Of a DNA stretch of 64,000 nt, positions 8,923 through 17,395 are shown piece by piece. The stretch lies in NCBI GenBank assembly GCA_965199285.1, contig OZ240687.1:744001-808000 (forward strand), read 5' to 3'. Origin of the DNA: CBDDGJ01 sp965199285. GTDB lineage: Bacteria; Pseudomonadota; Alphaproteobacteria; RS24. Numbering within the stretch: the first letter of the stretch is position 1; each line of letters starts with the position of its first letter. The notes beneath the pieces are model-generated. The model had not been told where the DNA came from. It did no database searches and saw nothing but the letters and a program-made list of their open reading frames with translations. The translations under genes were made by a program, and so were the position numbers.

Positions 8923-9790
8923 CCTTATCGGTTGATTTTTGTGATTCTAAAAACCCTTCAATCAGCGTTTTCACATCATATTTTTCGCTTGCGGCTGTAT
9001 AGGGGGCATATTTGTCAAAAGCAGCGGAAATCTCTTCCCACCGGCGGCGGGCAAAATTTATCGCATGCGGGTGGGAGGGAATGATAAAATCTTCATTCTC
9101 AAGCCCATTTATGAAAATCTCTGCCGCATCGCTGGCATCCATCCCCAATTCATTAAAGTTTTTCCGAAACGCTTTTTGCGCATCGGGAAGCGCCCCTTTA
9201 GGACCATTGCGCTGGGCATCATATATGCGGCTTTTGACCAGCCCCGGAAATAAACAACAGACTTTCATATGCGGCGGCAATTCATGCCGCAGCGTATCGC
9301 TTAACCCCAACACCGCATGTTTGGTCGCATTATAGACGCTCATGCCTTTATAAACATAGCCGAAAGAATTTTCAGAAGCCGTATTGCAGATAATGCTCGG
9401 CGTTTCTTGCGCCCGCATCCGATTGCCAAAGACTTTTATCCCCCGCCATACGGCTTTGAAATTAACATCAATAATCCAGTCCATATCTTCCTCATCGCTT
9501 TCCAAAAGCGTTTTTTCACCGCCGACACCGGCATTATTCACCAGCATATCAACCCGCCCATAGTGCTGATAAACATCCTCTGCCAAACCTTGCCAAGATG
9601 CCATTTTGGTGACATCCAGCGCTTTACCAACCGCGCCCGCGCCAAGTTGCGCCGCGGCGGCTTGTGCCGCCTCTGCCTCAATATCTGCCAAAATCACTTG
9701 CCCGCCGCGCTTATGCAGCGCTTGCGCCAAAGCTAAGCCAATCCCTGAAGCCGCCCCCGAAATCACAATCACCTTATCCGCAAAATCCAT
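8912..9790 (-). CDS. SDR family oxidoreductase
   Basis: A 292-residue short-chain dehydrogenase/reductase. The NAD(P)-binding glycine motif GAASGIG lies near residue 11, NNAG near 90, and the catalytic Tyr-Lys pair in YNATKHA near 160. The long C-terminal part (residues 200-292) suggests a classical SDR with an extended substrate loop. The substrate is unknown. It precedes thiC with an 11-base overlap, so the two are probably translationally coupled although no thiamine-related SDR is known to me. It is divergent from the P450 gene. Confidence 0.88.
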   Translation of the reverse strand: MDFADKVIVISGAASGIGLALAQALHKRGGQVILADIEAEAAQAAAAQLGAGAVGKALDVTKMASWQGLAEDVYQHYGRVDMLVNNAGVGGEKTLLESDEEDMDWIIDVNFKAVWRGIKVFGNRMRAQETPSIICNTASENSFGYVYKGMSVYNATKHAVLGLSDTLRHELPPHMKVCCLFPGLVKSRIYDAQRNGPKGALPDAQKAFRKNFNELGMDASDAAEIFINGLENEDFIIPSHPHAINFARRRWEEISAAFDKYAPYTAASEKYDVKTLIEGFLESQKSTDKDAG

Positions 9791-9895
9791 AATATTTCCT
9801 ATCTATCCTTCAAAACTCTATAAATTATAAATCTTCCTCACGATAAAGCGAGACATATTTGTAAAATGCGGCGGCTTATCCACGTAATATGTAAA

Positions 9896-9919
9896 AAAAA
9901 TGACTACTGCGTCATTTTT
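9896..9919. promoter_or_regulatory. Inverted repeat in the SDR / P450 divergent promoter region
   Basis: The arms AAAAATGAC and GTCATTTTT (9 bp, perfect) are separated by TACTGC, in the 235-base gap between the minus-strand SDR and the P450. A TGCGTAA half-site, like those in the 44.7 and 63.2 kb operators, follows at 9930-9936. The placement fits an operator for one or both divergent genes. No regulator gene is adjacent. Function is inferred from symmetry and position only. Confidence 0.4.
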
Positions 9920-10025
9920 ACTTGGCAAATGCGTAAATTTTGCTAAGCTGTAAATTGTGAATGAGCCAGAATCATAAATGGAGGAGGCTTGCTTTAAGGG
10001 CGAGGATAGTCAAAAGGAGACTGAC

Positions 10026-11273
10026 ATGAGTGAAGCAATTGATATGAGTAAAAATTCGGTTTGGGATTTGCCATTAGGTGAATTAGATGTCGCTAATCCA
10101 GCGCTGTGGCCGAATGAAGAATATTGGGCTTATTTTGAGCGTCTGCGCAAAGAAGCGCCATTGAATTATGTTGAAACCGACCGCGATTTTATCGGCAATT
10201 ATTGGTCGGCAAGCCGCTATGAGGATATTGTTGCGATTGACACCAACCACAAAGTCTTTTCATCAGAACCGGCGATTACCCTTGCTGACCCGGAGGAAGA
10301 TTTTACCTTGCCTATGTTTATCGCGATGGATCAGCCCAAACATGATGTCCAGCGCAAAACCGTGCAGCCGATTGTATCGCCGCAAAATCTGATGAATATG
10401 GAGGGGCTTATTCGTGAGCGCACCCAAAGCGTGCTGGATAGTCTGCCGGTTGGGGAAGATTTTGACTGGGTGAAACATGTGTCGATTGAGCTGACCACCC
10501 GCATGCTCGCCACTTTGTTTGATTTCCCTTATGAAGACAGGCATAAGCTTACCCGTTGGTCTGATGTTGCCACCGCAGATGAGGAATCGGGGATTATTGA
10601 AAGCCGTGAACATCGTCGGCAGGAACTTTATGAATGTCTGGAATATTTCACCCGCCTATGGAATGAGCGCGTCAATGAAGAGCCGCGCTTTGACCTTGTC
10701 TCCATGCTCGCGCATGGGGAAGAGACCCGCAATATGGACCCGATGGAATATTTGGGTAATCTTATTCTCCTGATTGTTGGTGGTAATGACACCACCCGCA
10801 ATAGTATGACGGGCGGTATTTATGCGTTGAATAAATTTCCGGGTGAATTTGAAAAGCTGAAGAAAAATCCAGAGATTATTCCAACCGCCGTTTCCGAGAT
10901 TATTCGCTGGCAGACACCGCTTTCCTATATGCGGCGTACGGCTTTGCAAGATGTGGAAATGCACGGACAAACCATCAAAAAGGGCGACAAAATCGCCATG
11001 TGGTATGTCTCTGGCAATCGCGATGAGGATAGCCCGTTTGAGCGCCCCAATGATTTGATTGTTGACCGCCATAATGCGCGGCGGCATTTATCTTTTGGCT
11101 TTGGCATTCACCGTTGTGTTGGCAATCGCTTAGGCGAGATGCAGCTGCAAATCTTATGGGAAGAAATTCTTAAACGCTTCGAGCATATTGAGGTTTTGGA
11201 AGAGCCAACCCGCGTCTATTCATCATTTGTAAAAGGTTATAGCAAAATGATGGTTAGACTACATGCAAAATGA
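10026..11273 (+). CDS. Cytochrome P450, CYP153-like (alkane/fatty acid terminal hydroxylase type)
   Basis: A 415-residue soluble P450. The I-helix motif GGNDTTRNS, the K-helix EIIR of ExxR and the haem loop FGFGIHRCVG (Cys364 as iron ligand) are all intact. Long stretches match my knowledge of the CYP153 family, for example PMFIAMDQPKHD, IELTTRMLATLFDFP and SEIIRWQTPL. CYP153 enzymes hydroxylate terminal carbons of alkanes, fatty acids and some terpenes. The start at 10026 has AAGGAG seven bases upstream. An in-frame ATG at 9978 lacks this. No ferredoxin or ferredoxin reductase gene is adjacent. The SDR behind it overlaps by four bases and may oxidise its alcohol product. Confidence 0.9.
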   Translation: MSEAIDMSKNSVWDLPLGELDVANPALWPNEEYWAYFERLRKEAPLNYVETDRDFIGNYWSASRYEDIVAIDTNHKVFSSEPAITLADPEEDFTLPMFIAMDQPKHDVQRKTVQPIVSPQNLMNMEGLIRERTQSVLDSLPVGEDFDWVKHVSIELTTRMLATLFDFPYEDRHKLTRWSDVATADEESGIIESREHRRQELYECLEYFTRLWNERVNEEPRFDLVSMLAHGEETRNMDPMEYLGNLILLIVGGNDTTRNSMTGGIYALNKFPGEFEKLKKNPEIIPTAVSEIIRWQTPLSYMRRTALQDVEMHGQTIKKGDKIAMWYVSGNRDEDSPFERPNDLIVDRHNARRHLSFGFGIHRCVGNRLGEMQLQILWEEILKRFEHIEVLEEPTRVYSSFVKGYSKMMVRLHAK

Positions 11274-12061
11274 TTTGCGCTGATAAAATCGCGTTTGTGA
11301 CCGGCGCCGGGAACGGGATTGGCCGTGCCTGCGCTTTAGCCTTAGCGGGAGCGGGCGCAACTGTTACCCTCACCGATATTGATGCAGACGGGCTAGCAGA
11401 AACCGTAGGGCTGATTGAAGCGGCAGGCGGCACATGTTTTTCAAGCCGGCAAGATGTCGTCAAGGAAACAGAGTGGCAAAGCATGATTGCGGATATTGAA
11501 GCCAGACATGGCAAGCTTCATATTCTGGTCAATAATGCCGGTATTGCAGTTAGTGGATTAACAGAAGAATTATCGCTTGCCGATTGGCAAAGGCAAATGG
11601 CGGTAAATGTTGATAGTGTGTTTTTGGGAACCAAATATGCCATTCCGCTCATGCGGAAGACCGGCGGTTCGATTATTAATATTTCGTCTATTGCGGGTTT
11701 GCGCGGCGCGGCAGGCTTGTCTGCTTATTGCGCAAGTAAGGGGGCGGTAAAATTATTTACCAAATCGCTCGCGCTTGAATTGGCGGAAGACAATATTCGC
11801 GTCAACAGCGTCCATCCCGGCATTATTGATACAGATATATGGCAAAAAGATATTGGGCATTTGTCGCTTCTTAATGAAGCAATTGCTGTACCCGGCGCAA
11901 ATGCGATAGACCCGCAAGCGATGAGTGATGTGGTTGTGCCATCTGGAAGACTTGGCAAACCGCAAGAAATTGCACAAGCGGTTTTATTTCTTGCCTCTGA
12001 CATGTCATCTTATATGACCGGCAGTGAAGTTGTTGTTGATTATGGGGCAACGGCAAGCTAA
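11270..12061 (+). CDS. SDR family oxidoreductase (P450 partner)
   Basis: A 263-residue classical SDR: GAGNGIG near residue 13, NNAG near 90, catalytic YCASKGA near 155, and a C-terminal GSEVVVDYG segment typical of the family. Its ATG overlaps the P450 stop (ATGA), so the pair forms a translationally coupled unit. Oxidation of the hydroxyl group made by the P450 is the simple inference, but the substrate is not visible. The next gene starts ten bases later on the same strand. Confidence 0.9.
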   Translation: MICADKIAFVTGAGNGIGRACALALAGAGATVTLTDIDADGLAETVGLIEAAGGTCFSSRQDVVKETEWQSMIADIEARHGKLHILVNNAGIAVSGLTEELSLADWQRQMAVNVDSVFLGTKYAIPLMRKTGGSIINISSIAGLRGAAGLSAYCASKGAVKLFTKSLALELAEDNIRVNSVHPGIIDTDIWQKDIGHLSLLNEAIAVPGANAIDPQAMSDVVVPSGRLGKPQEIAQAVLFLASDMSSYMTGSEVVVDYGATAS

Positions 12062-12070
12062 GCTTGTTGC

Positions 12071-13462
12071 ATGTCATTATTTGTTCGCGATAGAGTTAAA
12101 ACCGCCACGCCAATAGAAGCCTTAACCCCTTCCATGTTACCCTCATGGCGGCAGGAGAATGAGGGAAAGCCTGCTATCTGGCTGGATACAAATAGGTTTA
12201 AGGCACGCGCCGGAGAGATTGTGTTTCTGCCCAATGATACTGGCGGGATAAAGACAGTTTTATTGGGGTTAGGCAACACGCCCGCGCCTTTCGCATTGGC
12301 AAGCCTGCCCGCGAAATTACCGGCGGGAATATATCGCTTAAGCAATCCACCTTCCGAAATTACCGCACAAGCAGGCTTTGCGTGGGGGTTGGGAATCTAT
12401 GCTTTTGACCGCTATAAAAAAGCCAAAAAGGATAAAAAAGCCAAAAAGGATTGGCCGCAACTTATTGTTTCTGAAACGACGAATATTGAGGAAACCGAAG
12501 CGCTGTGCGATGCTGTATTTTTAACCCGTGATCTGATTAACACACCCGCATGCGATATGATGCCGGAAGATTTACAGGCCGCAACCGAAACACTGGCCGC
12601 GCAACATAATGCCGCGCTTACCGTCATTTCGGGTGATGACCTTTTGCGGGAGAATTATCCGCTCGTGCATGCGGTGGGGCGGGCGGCAAAATCGCCGCCC
12701 AAATTGCTTGACCTTATTTGGGGGGATGAGGCGCATCCCCGCATAACATTGGTTGGCAAGGGGGTTTGCTTTGATACGGGCGGGCTAAACATTAAAACCG
12801 GTAATTATATGACGCTTATGAAAAAAGATATGGGCGGGGCGGCAACTTGTTTAGGACTCGCGCAACTCATCATGCAAATGAAATTACCACTTCGCTTGCG
12901 GGTGCTTATCGGCGCGGTTGAAAATGCGATTGGCGCGGATGCGTTTCGACCAGGGGACGTGCTTTCCAGCCGCAAAGGTATAAGTGTCGAGATTGGCAAT
13001 ACAGATGCGGAAGGCCGCCTTGTGCTGGCTGATTTGCTTGCCGAAGCGGATGAGGAAAACCCCGATTATTTATTTGATTTTGCCACCCTAACTGGCGCAG
13101 CGCGAGTCGCTTTAGGGCCGGAGCTTGTGCCTTTTTATACGCATGATGAGGCACTTGCCGCTTCCCTCTCACAACACGCGCAAGCGCAATATGACCCGCT
13201 TTGGCGGCTGCCCCTATGGCCTTCTTATGATGCATGGCTGGATAGTAAAATTGCCGACATAAACCATATTGCACCAGGCGGTGAAGGGGCAGGCTCAATC
13301 ACCGCCGCCTTGTTTTTGGCACGCTTTGTCGAGACAACAAAACAATGGGCGCATTTCGATATTTATGGCTGGAATAATGCAGCCAAACCCGGCCAACCAA
13401 TTGGCGGCGCTGCGCAAGCCTTGCGCAGCGTTTATCATTTTTTGAAAGATAAATATCGATGA
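12071..13462 (+). CDS. Leucyl aminopeptidase family (M17) metallopeptidase
   Basis: A 463-residue M17 peptidase. The signature NTDAEGRLVLADLL and the upstream metal/catalytic segment GKGVCFDTGGLNIK are intact. M17 enzymes are hexameric di-zinc or manganese aminopeptidases that release N-terminal residues in the cytosol. The N-terminal domain is divergent from E. coli PepA. Residues around 116-127 are an exact tandem duplication (KKAKKD twice, coded by an 18-base direct repeat at 12416-12451). The stop overlaps the start of the NlpC/P60 gene by four bases, so peptide recycling is a likely shared theme. Confidence 0.93.
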   Translation: MSLFVRDRVKTATPIEALTPSMLPSWRQENEGKPAIWLDTNRFKARAGEIVFLPNDTGGIKTVLLGLGNTPAPFALASLPAKLPAGIYRLSNPPSEITAQAGFAWGLGIYAFDRYKKAKKDKKAKKDWPQLIVSETTNIEETEALCDAVFLTRDLINTPACDMMPEDLQAATETLAAQHNAALTVISGDDLLRENYPLVHAVGRAAKSPPKLLDLIWGDEAHPRITLVGKGVCFDTGGLNIKTGNYMTLMKKDMGGAATCLGLAQLIMQMKLPLRLRVLIGAVENAIGADAFRPGDVLSSRKGISVEIGNTDAEGRLVLADLLAEADEENPDYLFDFATLTGAARVALGPELVPFYTHDEALAASLSQHAQAQYDPLWRLPLWPSYDAWLDSKIADINHIAPGGEGAGSITAALFLARFVETTKQWAHFDIYGWNNAAKPGQPIGGAAQALRSVYHFLKDKYR

Positions 13463-14334
13463 GCCAAAATCTTAAACCAATCTTAGACCCGCGCTTACAT
13501 GCATGGCGCGATGATCTAGCGGCTGCTTATCTCAAAAGCGAGGTTAAGGTGGATAAATTTGTCAGCGGCGAAACCCATTATGTGAAAACAGATTATGCCG
13601 ATTTGCATCGCATGCCCGCGCCTTCCGCACCGCGTGATAGCCAGCTTCTTTATGGCGAGCGTTTTCGGGTTTATGATGTCAAAGCCGGATGGGCATGGGG
13701 ACAATCACAACATGATGATTATGTTGGCTATATGCGCACCACAAATTTGCAAAAAATCGGCGATAAAAAAACCAAGCCGCCACAGATAACCCATTATGTT
13801 CATGTTTTGCGGAGTTATATTTATGCCGACCCAGATATAAAATCACGGATTTTGGGATTGGTTTCAATCGGCGCGCAATTATCGGTAACACAACAAGATA
13901 AAAAATTTGCGCAAGCACATAGCGGCGGTTATATTTTGACCGACCATATCAGCGCCCAAAACCAGACCCATAAGGATTATATTGCCACCGCTTTGAAATT
14001 TACCCATACGCCTTATTTATGGGGCGGGCGCACCAGTTTGGGGTTGGATTGCTCTGCCCTTATCCAGCTTTCGCTTCACTGTGCAGGCATGGCGTGTCCG
14101 CGCGATAGTGATATGCAAGAGGCTTGTCTTGGCCGCCCGCTCAAAGAGGGGGAAGCCCCTCAAAAAGGCGATATTGTGTTTTGGGCGGGGCATGTTGGGT
14201 TTCTATCCGCACCGGATAAATTGTTACACGCCACCGCCCATTATATGCAAGTGGTTGAAGAAGATTTTAGCCAAGCCTGCGCGCGGATTGAGCGGCAGGC
14301 TGGCCCCCCCGTCTCTAGCATTAAACGCTTGTGA
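13459..14334 (+). CDS. NlpC/P60 (C40) family peptidase with SH3-like N-terminus
   Basis: A 291-residue protein. The N-terminal half looks like one or two bacterial SH3-type repeats (for example YGERFRVYDVKAGWAWGQ). The C-terminal NlpC/P60 domain carries catalytic Cys in GLDCSALIQ and His in GHVGF. Such enzymes cleave gamma-D-glutamyl-diamino acid bonds of peptidoglycan peptides. No signal peptide is evident, so it may act on recycled muropeptides in the cytosol, in line with the four-base overlap with the M17 aminopeptidase gene upstream. That pairing recurs in alphaproteobacteria as far as I know. Confidence 0.9.
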   Translation: MSQNLKPILDPRLHAWRDDLAAAYLKSEVKVDKFVSGETHYVKTDYADLHRMPAPSAPRDSQLLYGERFRVYDVKAGWAWGQSQHDDYVGYMRTTNLQKIGDKKTKPPQITHYVHVLRSYIYADPDIKSRILGLVSIGAQLSVTQQDKKFAQAHSGGYILTDHISAQNQTHKDYIATALKFTHTPYLWGGRTSLGLDCSALIQLSLHCAGMACPRDSDMQEACLGRPLKEGEAPQKGDIVFWAGHVGFLSAPDKLLHATAHYMQVVEEDFSQACARIERQAGPPVSSIKRL

Positions 14335-14342
14335 AAGATATA

Positions 14343-15530
14343 TTATCCCCGTTGGAAATGCTTTGAAAGACGCAAGCCCTGCGCCTGATAATTTGAGCCA
14401 ATATCCTTGCCATAAAGCGCGTCTGGCTTGCCGGTAAGCGCCTCATAGAGCAATCGCCCAATCACTTGCCCATGATCGAGAATAAACGGAACCTCGCGCG
14501 AGCGTACCTCCAGCACCGCACGGCTGCCACCGCCACCGGTTTCGCTCAAGCCAAAACCAGGGTCAAAAAAGCCAGCATAATGCACTCTAAACTCGCCCAC
14601 CAAAGGGTTAAAGGGTTGCATTTCGGCCGCATGGGTGGATGGAATTGTCACCGCCTCGCGGGAGGCGAGAATATAAAATTCTTCTGGTTCCAAAACCAGC
14701 TGGCGGCTGGGTTCGGCATAAATTGTTTCCCAATATTTTGAAATGGGTAAAGCGCCAACCTTATCAACATCAATAAGACCGGCGTGACGCTTTGCTCGAT
14801 AGCCAATGGGCTTATTCTCATCGCCCGCAAGATCGCCAGCAAGATCGATTGACAAAGCAAGCCCATTATCAATATTGGGTTTGCCATTGACCAGCCCAAT
14901 ATCCTTATGCAGCTTTTTAAGCTCACGGTCGGAGTGGACTTGCGCGCCACGACGAAACCGAAGCTGCGCAAGACGCGAGCCGGTTCGTACCATAATCGGG
15001 AATGTGCGAGGGCTAATCTCAAGATATAAATGCCCCTTATAGCCCGCCGCCACCTTGTCAAACTCATCACCAAAATCGGTGATGAGGCGGACAAAGACAT
15101 CAATCCTGCCCGTTGAACTTTTAGGGTTAGCAGAGCCCGTTGTGCGCTCTGGTAAAGAGAGCCCCTCCATAAGCGGCACAAGATAGACGCAACCGGTTTC
15201 CAAAACCGCGCCCTCGCGCAAATCAATCTCGTGATAGGAAAGCGATTTTACTTTCTCCATCACTTGCCCCTTTTGGCCCGGTAAAAAACTCGCGCGTAAC
15301 CGATAGGCGCTTTCGCCCAAACGCAAATCGAGGCTGGCAGGCTGAATCTGGTTATCGCAAATGCCGCCCGCCCCCCAAATTTGCTGTTCGGCAATCATAT
15401 GCCGCAACCCATGCGCCGGCAAAACCCCCGTATTATGTCTTTGCCCCCGCGTTTGTTGCGGTTCTTGGGTGTCATCATCCTCCAAAACAAATAATGTGGC
15501 AGGCTCTTGCATCACCCAATCTTTTACCAC
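14343..15530 (-). CDS. dcd: 2'-deoxycytidine 5'-triphosphate deaminase, long alphaproteobacterial form
   Basis: A 395-residue protein, about twice the 190 residues of E. coli Dcd. QPASLDLRLG near residue 63, SSTGRIDVF, and the segment KGHLYLEISPRTFP belong to the dCTP deaminase/dUTPase fold. The C-terminal half repeats that fold (GEFRVHYAGFFDPGFG and the REVPFILDHGQVIGRL segment). The family deaminates dCTP to dUTP for thymidylate synthesis. The double-domain form is common in alphaproteobacteria. It is convergent with the NlpC/P60 gene with an 8-base gap. The start could also be the ATG six codons in. Confidence 0.9.
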   Translation of the reverse strand: MVKDWVMQEPATLFVLEDDDTQEPQQTRGQRHNTGVLPAHGLRHMIAEQQIWGAGGICDNQIQPASLDLRLGESAYRLRASFLPGQKGQVMEKVKSLSYHEIDLREGAVLETGCVYLVPLMEGLSLPERTTGSANPKSSTGRIDVFVRLITDFGDEFDKVAAGYKGHLYLEISPRTFPIMVRTGSRLAQLRFRRGAQVHSDRELKKLHKDIGLVNGKPNIDNGLALSIDLAGDLAGDENKPIGYRAKRHAGLIDVDKVGALPISKYWETIYAEPSRQLVLEPEEFYILASREAVTIPSTHAAEMQPFNPLVGEFRVHYAGFFDPGFGLSETGGGGSRAVLEVRSREVPFILDHGQVIGRLLYEALTGKPDALYGKDIGSNYQAQGLRLSKHFQRG

Positions 15531-15639
15531 CGAATCGCGTCTATCTCCACCTTTCGTAGCGTGGCAGGCAAATATAATGTGGATAGAGAAACAACTTGAC
15601 CGTGTGAGGGCTTTTCATATATAATTTTCCTGTCAGATT

Positions 15640-15697
15640 AGGCGTGGTGATTTGAGCCGATCAGCTTGCAGCCACATTAAAAAACTTGCTAAAAGAT
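15640..15697 (+). promoter_or_regulatory. SAM-II riboswitch upstream of metZ
   Basis: The aptamer landmarks of the SAM-II class appear in order: GTGGTGATTTG, then CCGATCAGCTTGCAGCCAC, then ATTAAA, then TTGCTAAAAG. GUGG at 15644-15647 pairs with CCAC at 15672-15675, and the A-rich strand plus GCUAAA supplies the pseudoknot. SAM-II is found mainly in alphaproteobacteria in front of metA, metX and metZ, and shuts off expression when S-adenosylmethionine is plentiful. Here it ends about 88 bases before the chosen metZ start. That is longer than usual for a switch that hides the ribosome-binding site. Confidence 0.85.
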
Positions 15698-15784
15698 CGA
15701 TATTTATCCATCTCTTAGTATTTTTCTTGATGTTTTGCGCGCCTTTTATGGCAGATAATTATAATTGTGAGATACGGAGACAGA

Positions 15785-16978
15785 ATGACAAGCGAAAATG
15801 GACAAAAAAACTGGCGACAAGCAACCCAGCTGGTGCATGCCGGACAAAACCGCTCTGCCTTTGGGGAAACCAGCGAGGCGCTTTATCTTACGTCCGGCTA
15901 TGTTTATGAAAGCGCCGAGCAAGCCGAAGCGCGTTTTAAGGAGGAAGAAGCGGGCTATATTTATTCGCGTTTCGGCAATCCGACTGTCAGAATGTTTGAA
16001 GAGCGGATGATTGCGCTGGAAGGGGCAGATGATGCCCGCGCCACCGCCACAGGCATGGCGGCGGTGACGGCATCGCTTTTATGTTATTTGCAAGCCGGCG
16101 ATCATATGATTGCCGCGCGCACCATGTTTGGCTCTTGCCGTTATGTGATTGAGACTTTGCTGCCCCGCTTTGGGATTGAAATCACTTTGGTTGATGGCTG
16201 CGACCTTGATGCGTGGCAAGCCGCGATCCAGAACAACACCAAATTGTGTTTTTTGGAAACCCCCTCCAACCCGCTTCTTGAAGTGCTGGATATGCAGGCG
16301 ATTGCGAATATTGCGCATGATAATGATGCTTTATTATGTGTTGATAATGTATTTGCGACACCCATTTTGCAAAACCCGCTCACATTTGATGCGGATGTGG
16401 TGATTTATAGTGCCACCAAACATATTGATGGGCAGGGGCGTTGTCTTGGCGGCATTGTTTTGGGCGCGGCCGATTATATTCAAAATTATCTGGCAAATTT
16501 TCTCCGCCAGACCGGACCCGCAATCAGCCCTTTTAATGCATGGGTGCTGGTAAAATCGCTCGAAACATTGGCATTGCGGGTGGGTGCGCATTGTGACCGC
16601 ACCGAAGCGCTGGTCAGCTTTTTGGCGGCGCATCCAAAAATTGAGACAATCTATTATCCGCACCACAAAACCCATCCGCAATATAAGCTCGCGCAACAGC
16701 AAATGGCGCGCGGCGGCAATCTAATCGCTTTTAATGTGAAGGGCGCGAAACAGCACGCGTTTCAGTTTTTGAACAATCTGGAACTGGCGCGGATTTCGAA
16801 TAATCTTGGCGACACCAAAACGCTTATCACCCATCCTGCCACCACCACACATCAGAAATTGGAAGATAGCGCGAAGCGGGAATTGGGGATATTGCCAAAC
16901 TCACTGAGAGTCTCGGTCGGGTTGGAAGACCCGCAAGATTTAATTGATGATTTCACCCGCGCTCTAGATAGGATATAA
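15785..16978 (+). CDS. metZ: O-succinylhomoserine sulfhydrylase
   Basis: A 397-residue PLP enzyme of the Cys/Met metabolism family. It makes homocysteine from O-succinylhomoserine and sulfide in methionine synthesis. The PLP lysine is in SATKHIDGQGR. Other family landmarks are YIYSRFGNPT, ATATGMAAV and FLETPSNPLL. The ATG at 15785 follows GGAGA at 15776-15780. An in-frame GTG at 15767 would add six residues. The preceding SAM-II riboswitch independently supports a methionine-pathway role. apaG follows after ten bases. Confidence 0.93.
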   Translation: MTSENGQKNWRQATQLVHAGQNRSAFGETSEALYLTSGYVYESAEQAEARFKEEEAGYIYSRFGNPTVRMFEERMIALEGADDARATATGMAAVTASLLCYLQAGDHMIAARTMFGSCRYVIETLLPRFGIEITLVDGCDLDAWQAAIQNNTKLCFLETPSNPLLEVLDMQAIANIAHDNDALLCVDNVFATPILQNPLTFDADVVIYSATKHIDGQGRCLGGIVLGAADYIQNYLANFLRQTGPAISPFNAWVLVKSLETLALRVGAHCDRTEALVSFLAAHPKIETIYYPHHKTHPQYKLAQQQMARGGNLIAFNVKGAKQHAFQFLNNLELARISNNLGDTKTLITHPATTTHQKLEDSAKRELGILPNSLRVSVGLEDPQDLIDDFTRALDRI

Positions 16979-16988
16979 ATAGGCTATC

Positions 16989-17390
16989 ATGCCTTATATA
17001 TTCGAAACCCAAACCCATCAGATAAGGGTGCAGGTTGAGCCGGAATATCTGCCCGCGCAATCATCTGCCGAAAACGCGCAATATGTCTGGGGTTATCATA
17101 TTACAATCACCAATCAGGGGGAAAAAACCGTGCAGCTCATCGCCCGTCACTGGATTATTATTGATGGCAATGGCGTTCAACAAGAAGTGAAGGGCGAAGG
17201 CGTGGTTGGTGAGCAGCCCGTCATTAAAACCGGCGAAACCTATCGCTATTCTTCCGGCGTGCCGCTTTCAACCCCGCAAGGGGTTATGCATGGGCTGTTT
17301 CATATGCACCGCGCCGACGACGGCATGATTGACGTGCATATACCGCTTTTCTCACTCGATTGCCCCGATGCAAATATTGTTCTAAATTAA
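16989..17390 (+). CDS. apaG: ApaG domain protein (DUF525)
   Basis: A 133-residue protein of full ApaG length. The conserved core includes VWGYHITITNQGEKTVQLI, RHWIIIDGNG and the GVVGEQPVI segment. The fold is a fibronectin-III-like beta sandwich. In bacteria its role is unclear (early links to cobalt/magnesium resistance and Ap4A levels). It lies ten bases after metZ and five before trkH, all on the plus strand. metZ-apaG adjacency is a known alphaproteobacterial arrangement. Confidence 0.93.
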   Translation: MPYIFETQTHQIRVQVEPEYLPAQSSAENAQYVWGYHITITNQGEKTVQLIARHWIIIDGNGVQQEVKGEGVVGEQPVIKTGETYRYSSGVPLSTPQGVMHGLFHMHRADDGMIDVHIPLFSLDCPDANIVLN

Positions 17391-17395
17391 TCAAT

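Noticed and set aside
8446..9084. Plus-strand open frame of 212 codons opposite thiC and the SDR
   Set aside because: Antisense to two well-supported genes. The composition (Arg/Ile/His-rich) is typical of a shadow frame.
8923..9900. Search for a TPP riboswitch before thiC or its SDR
   Set aside because: No CTGAGA-type core or matching P3 segment was found on the minus strand.
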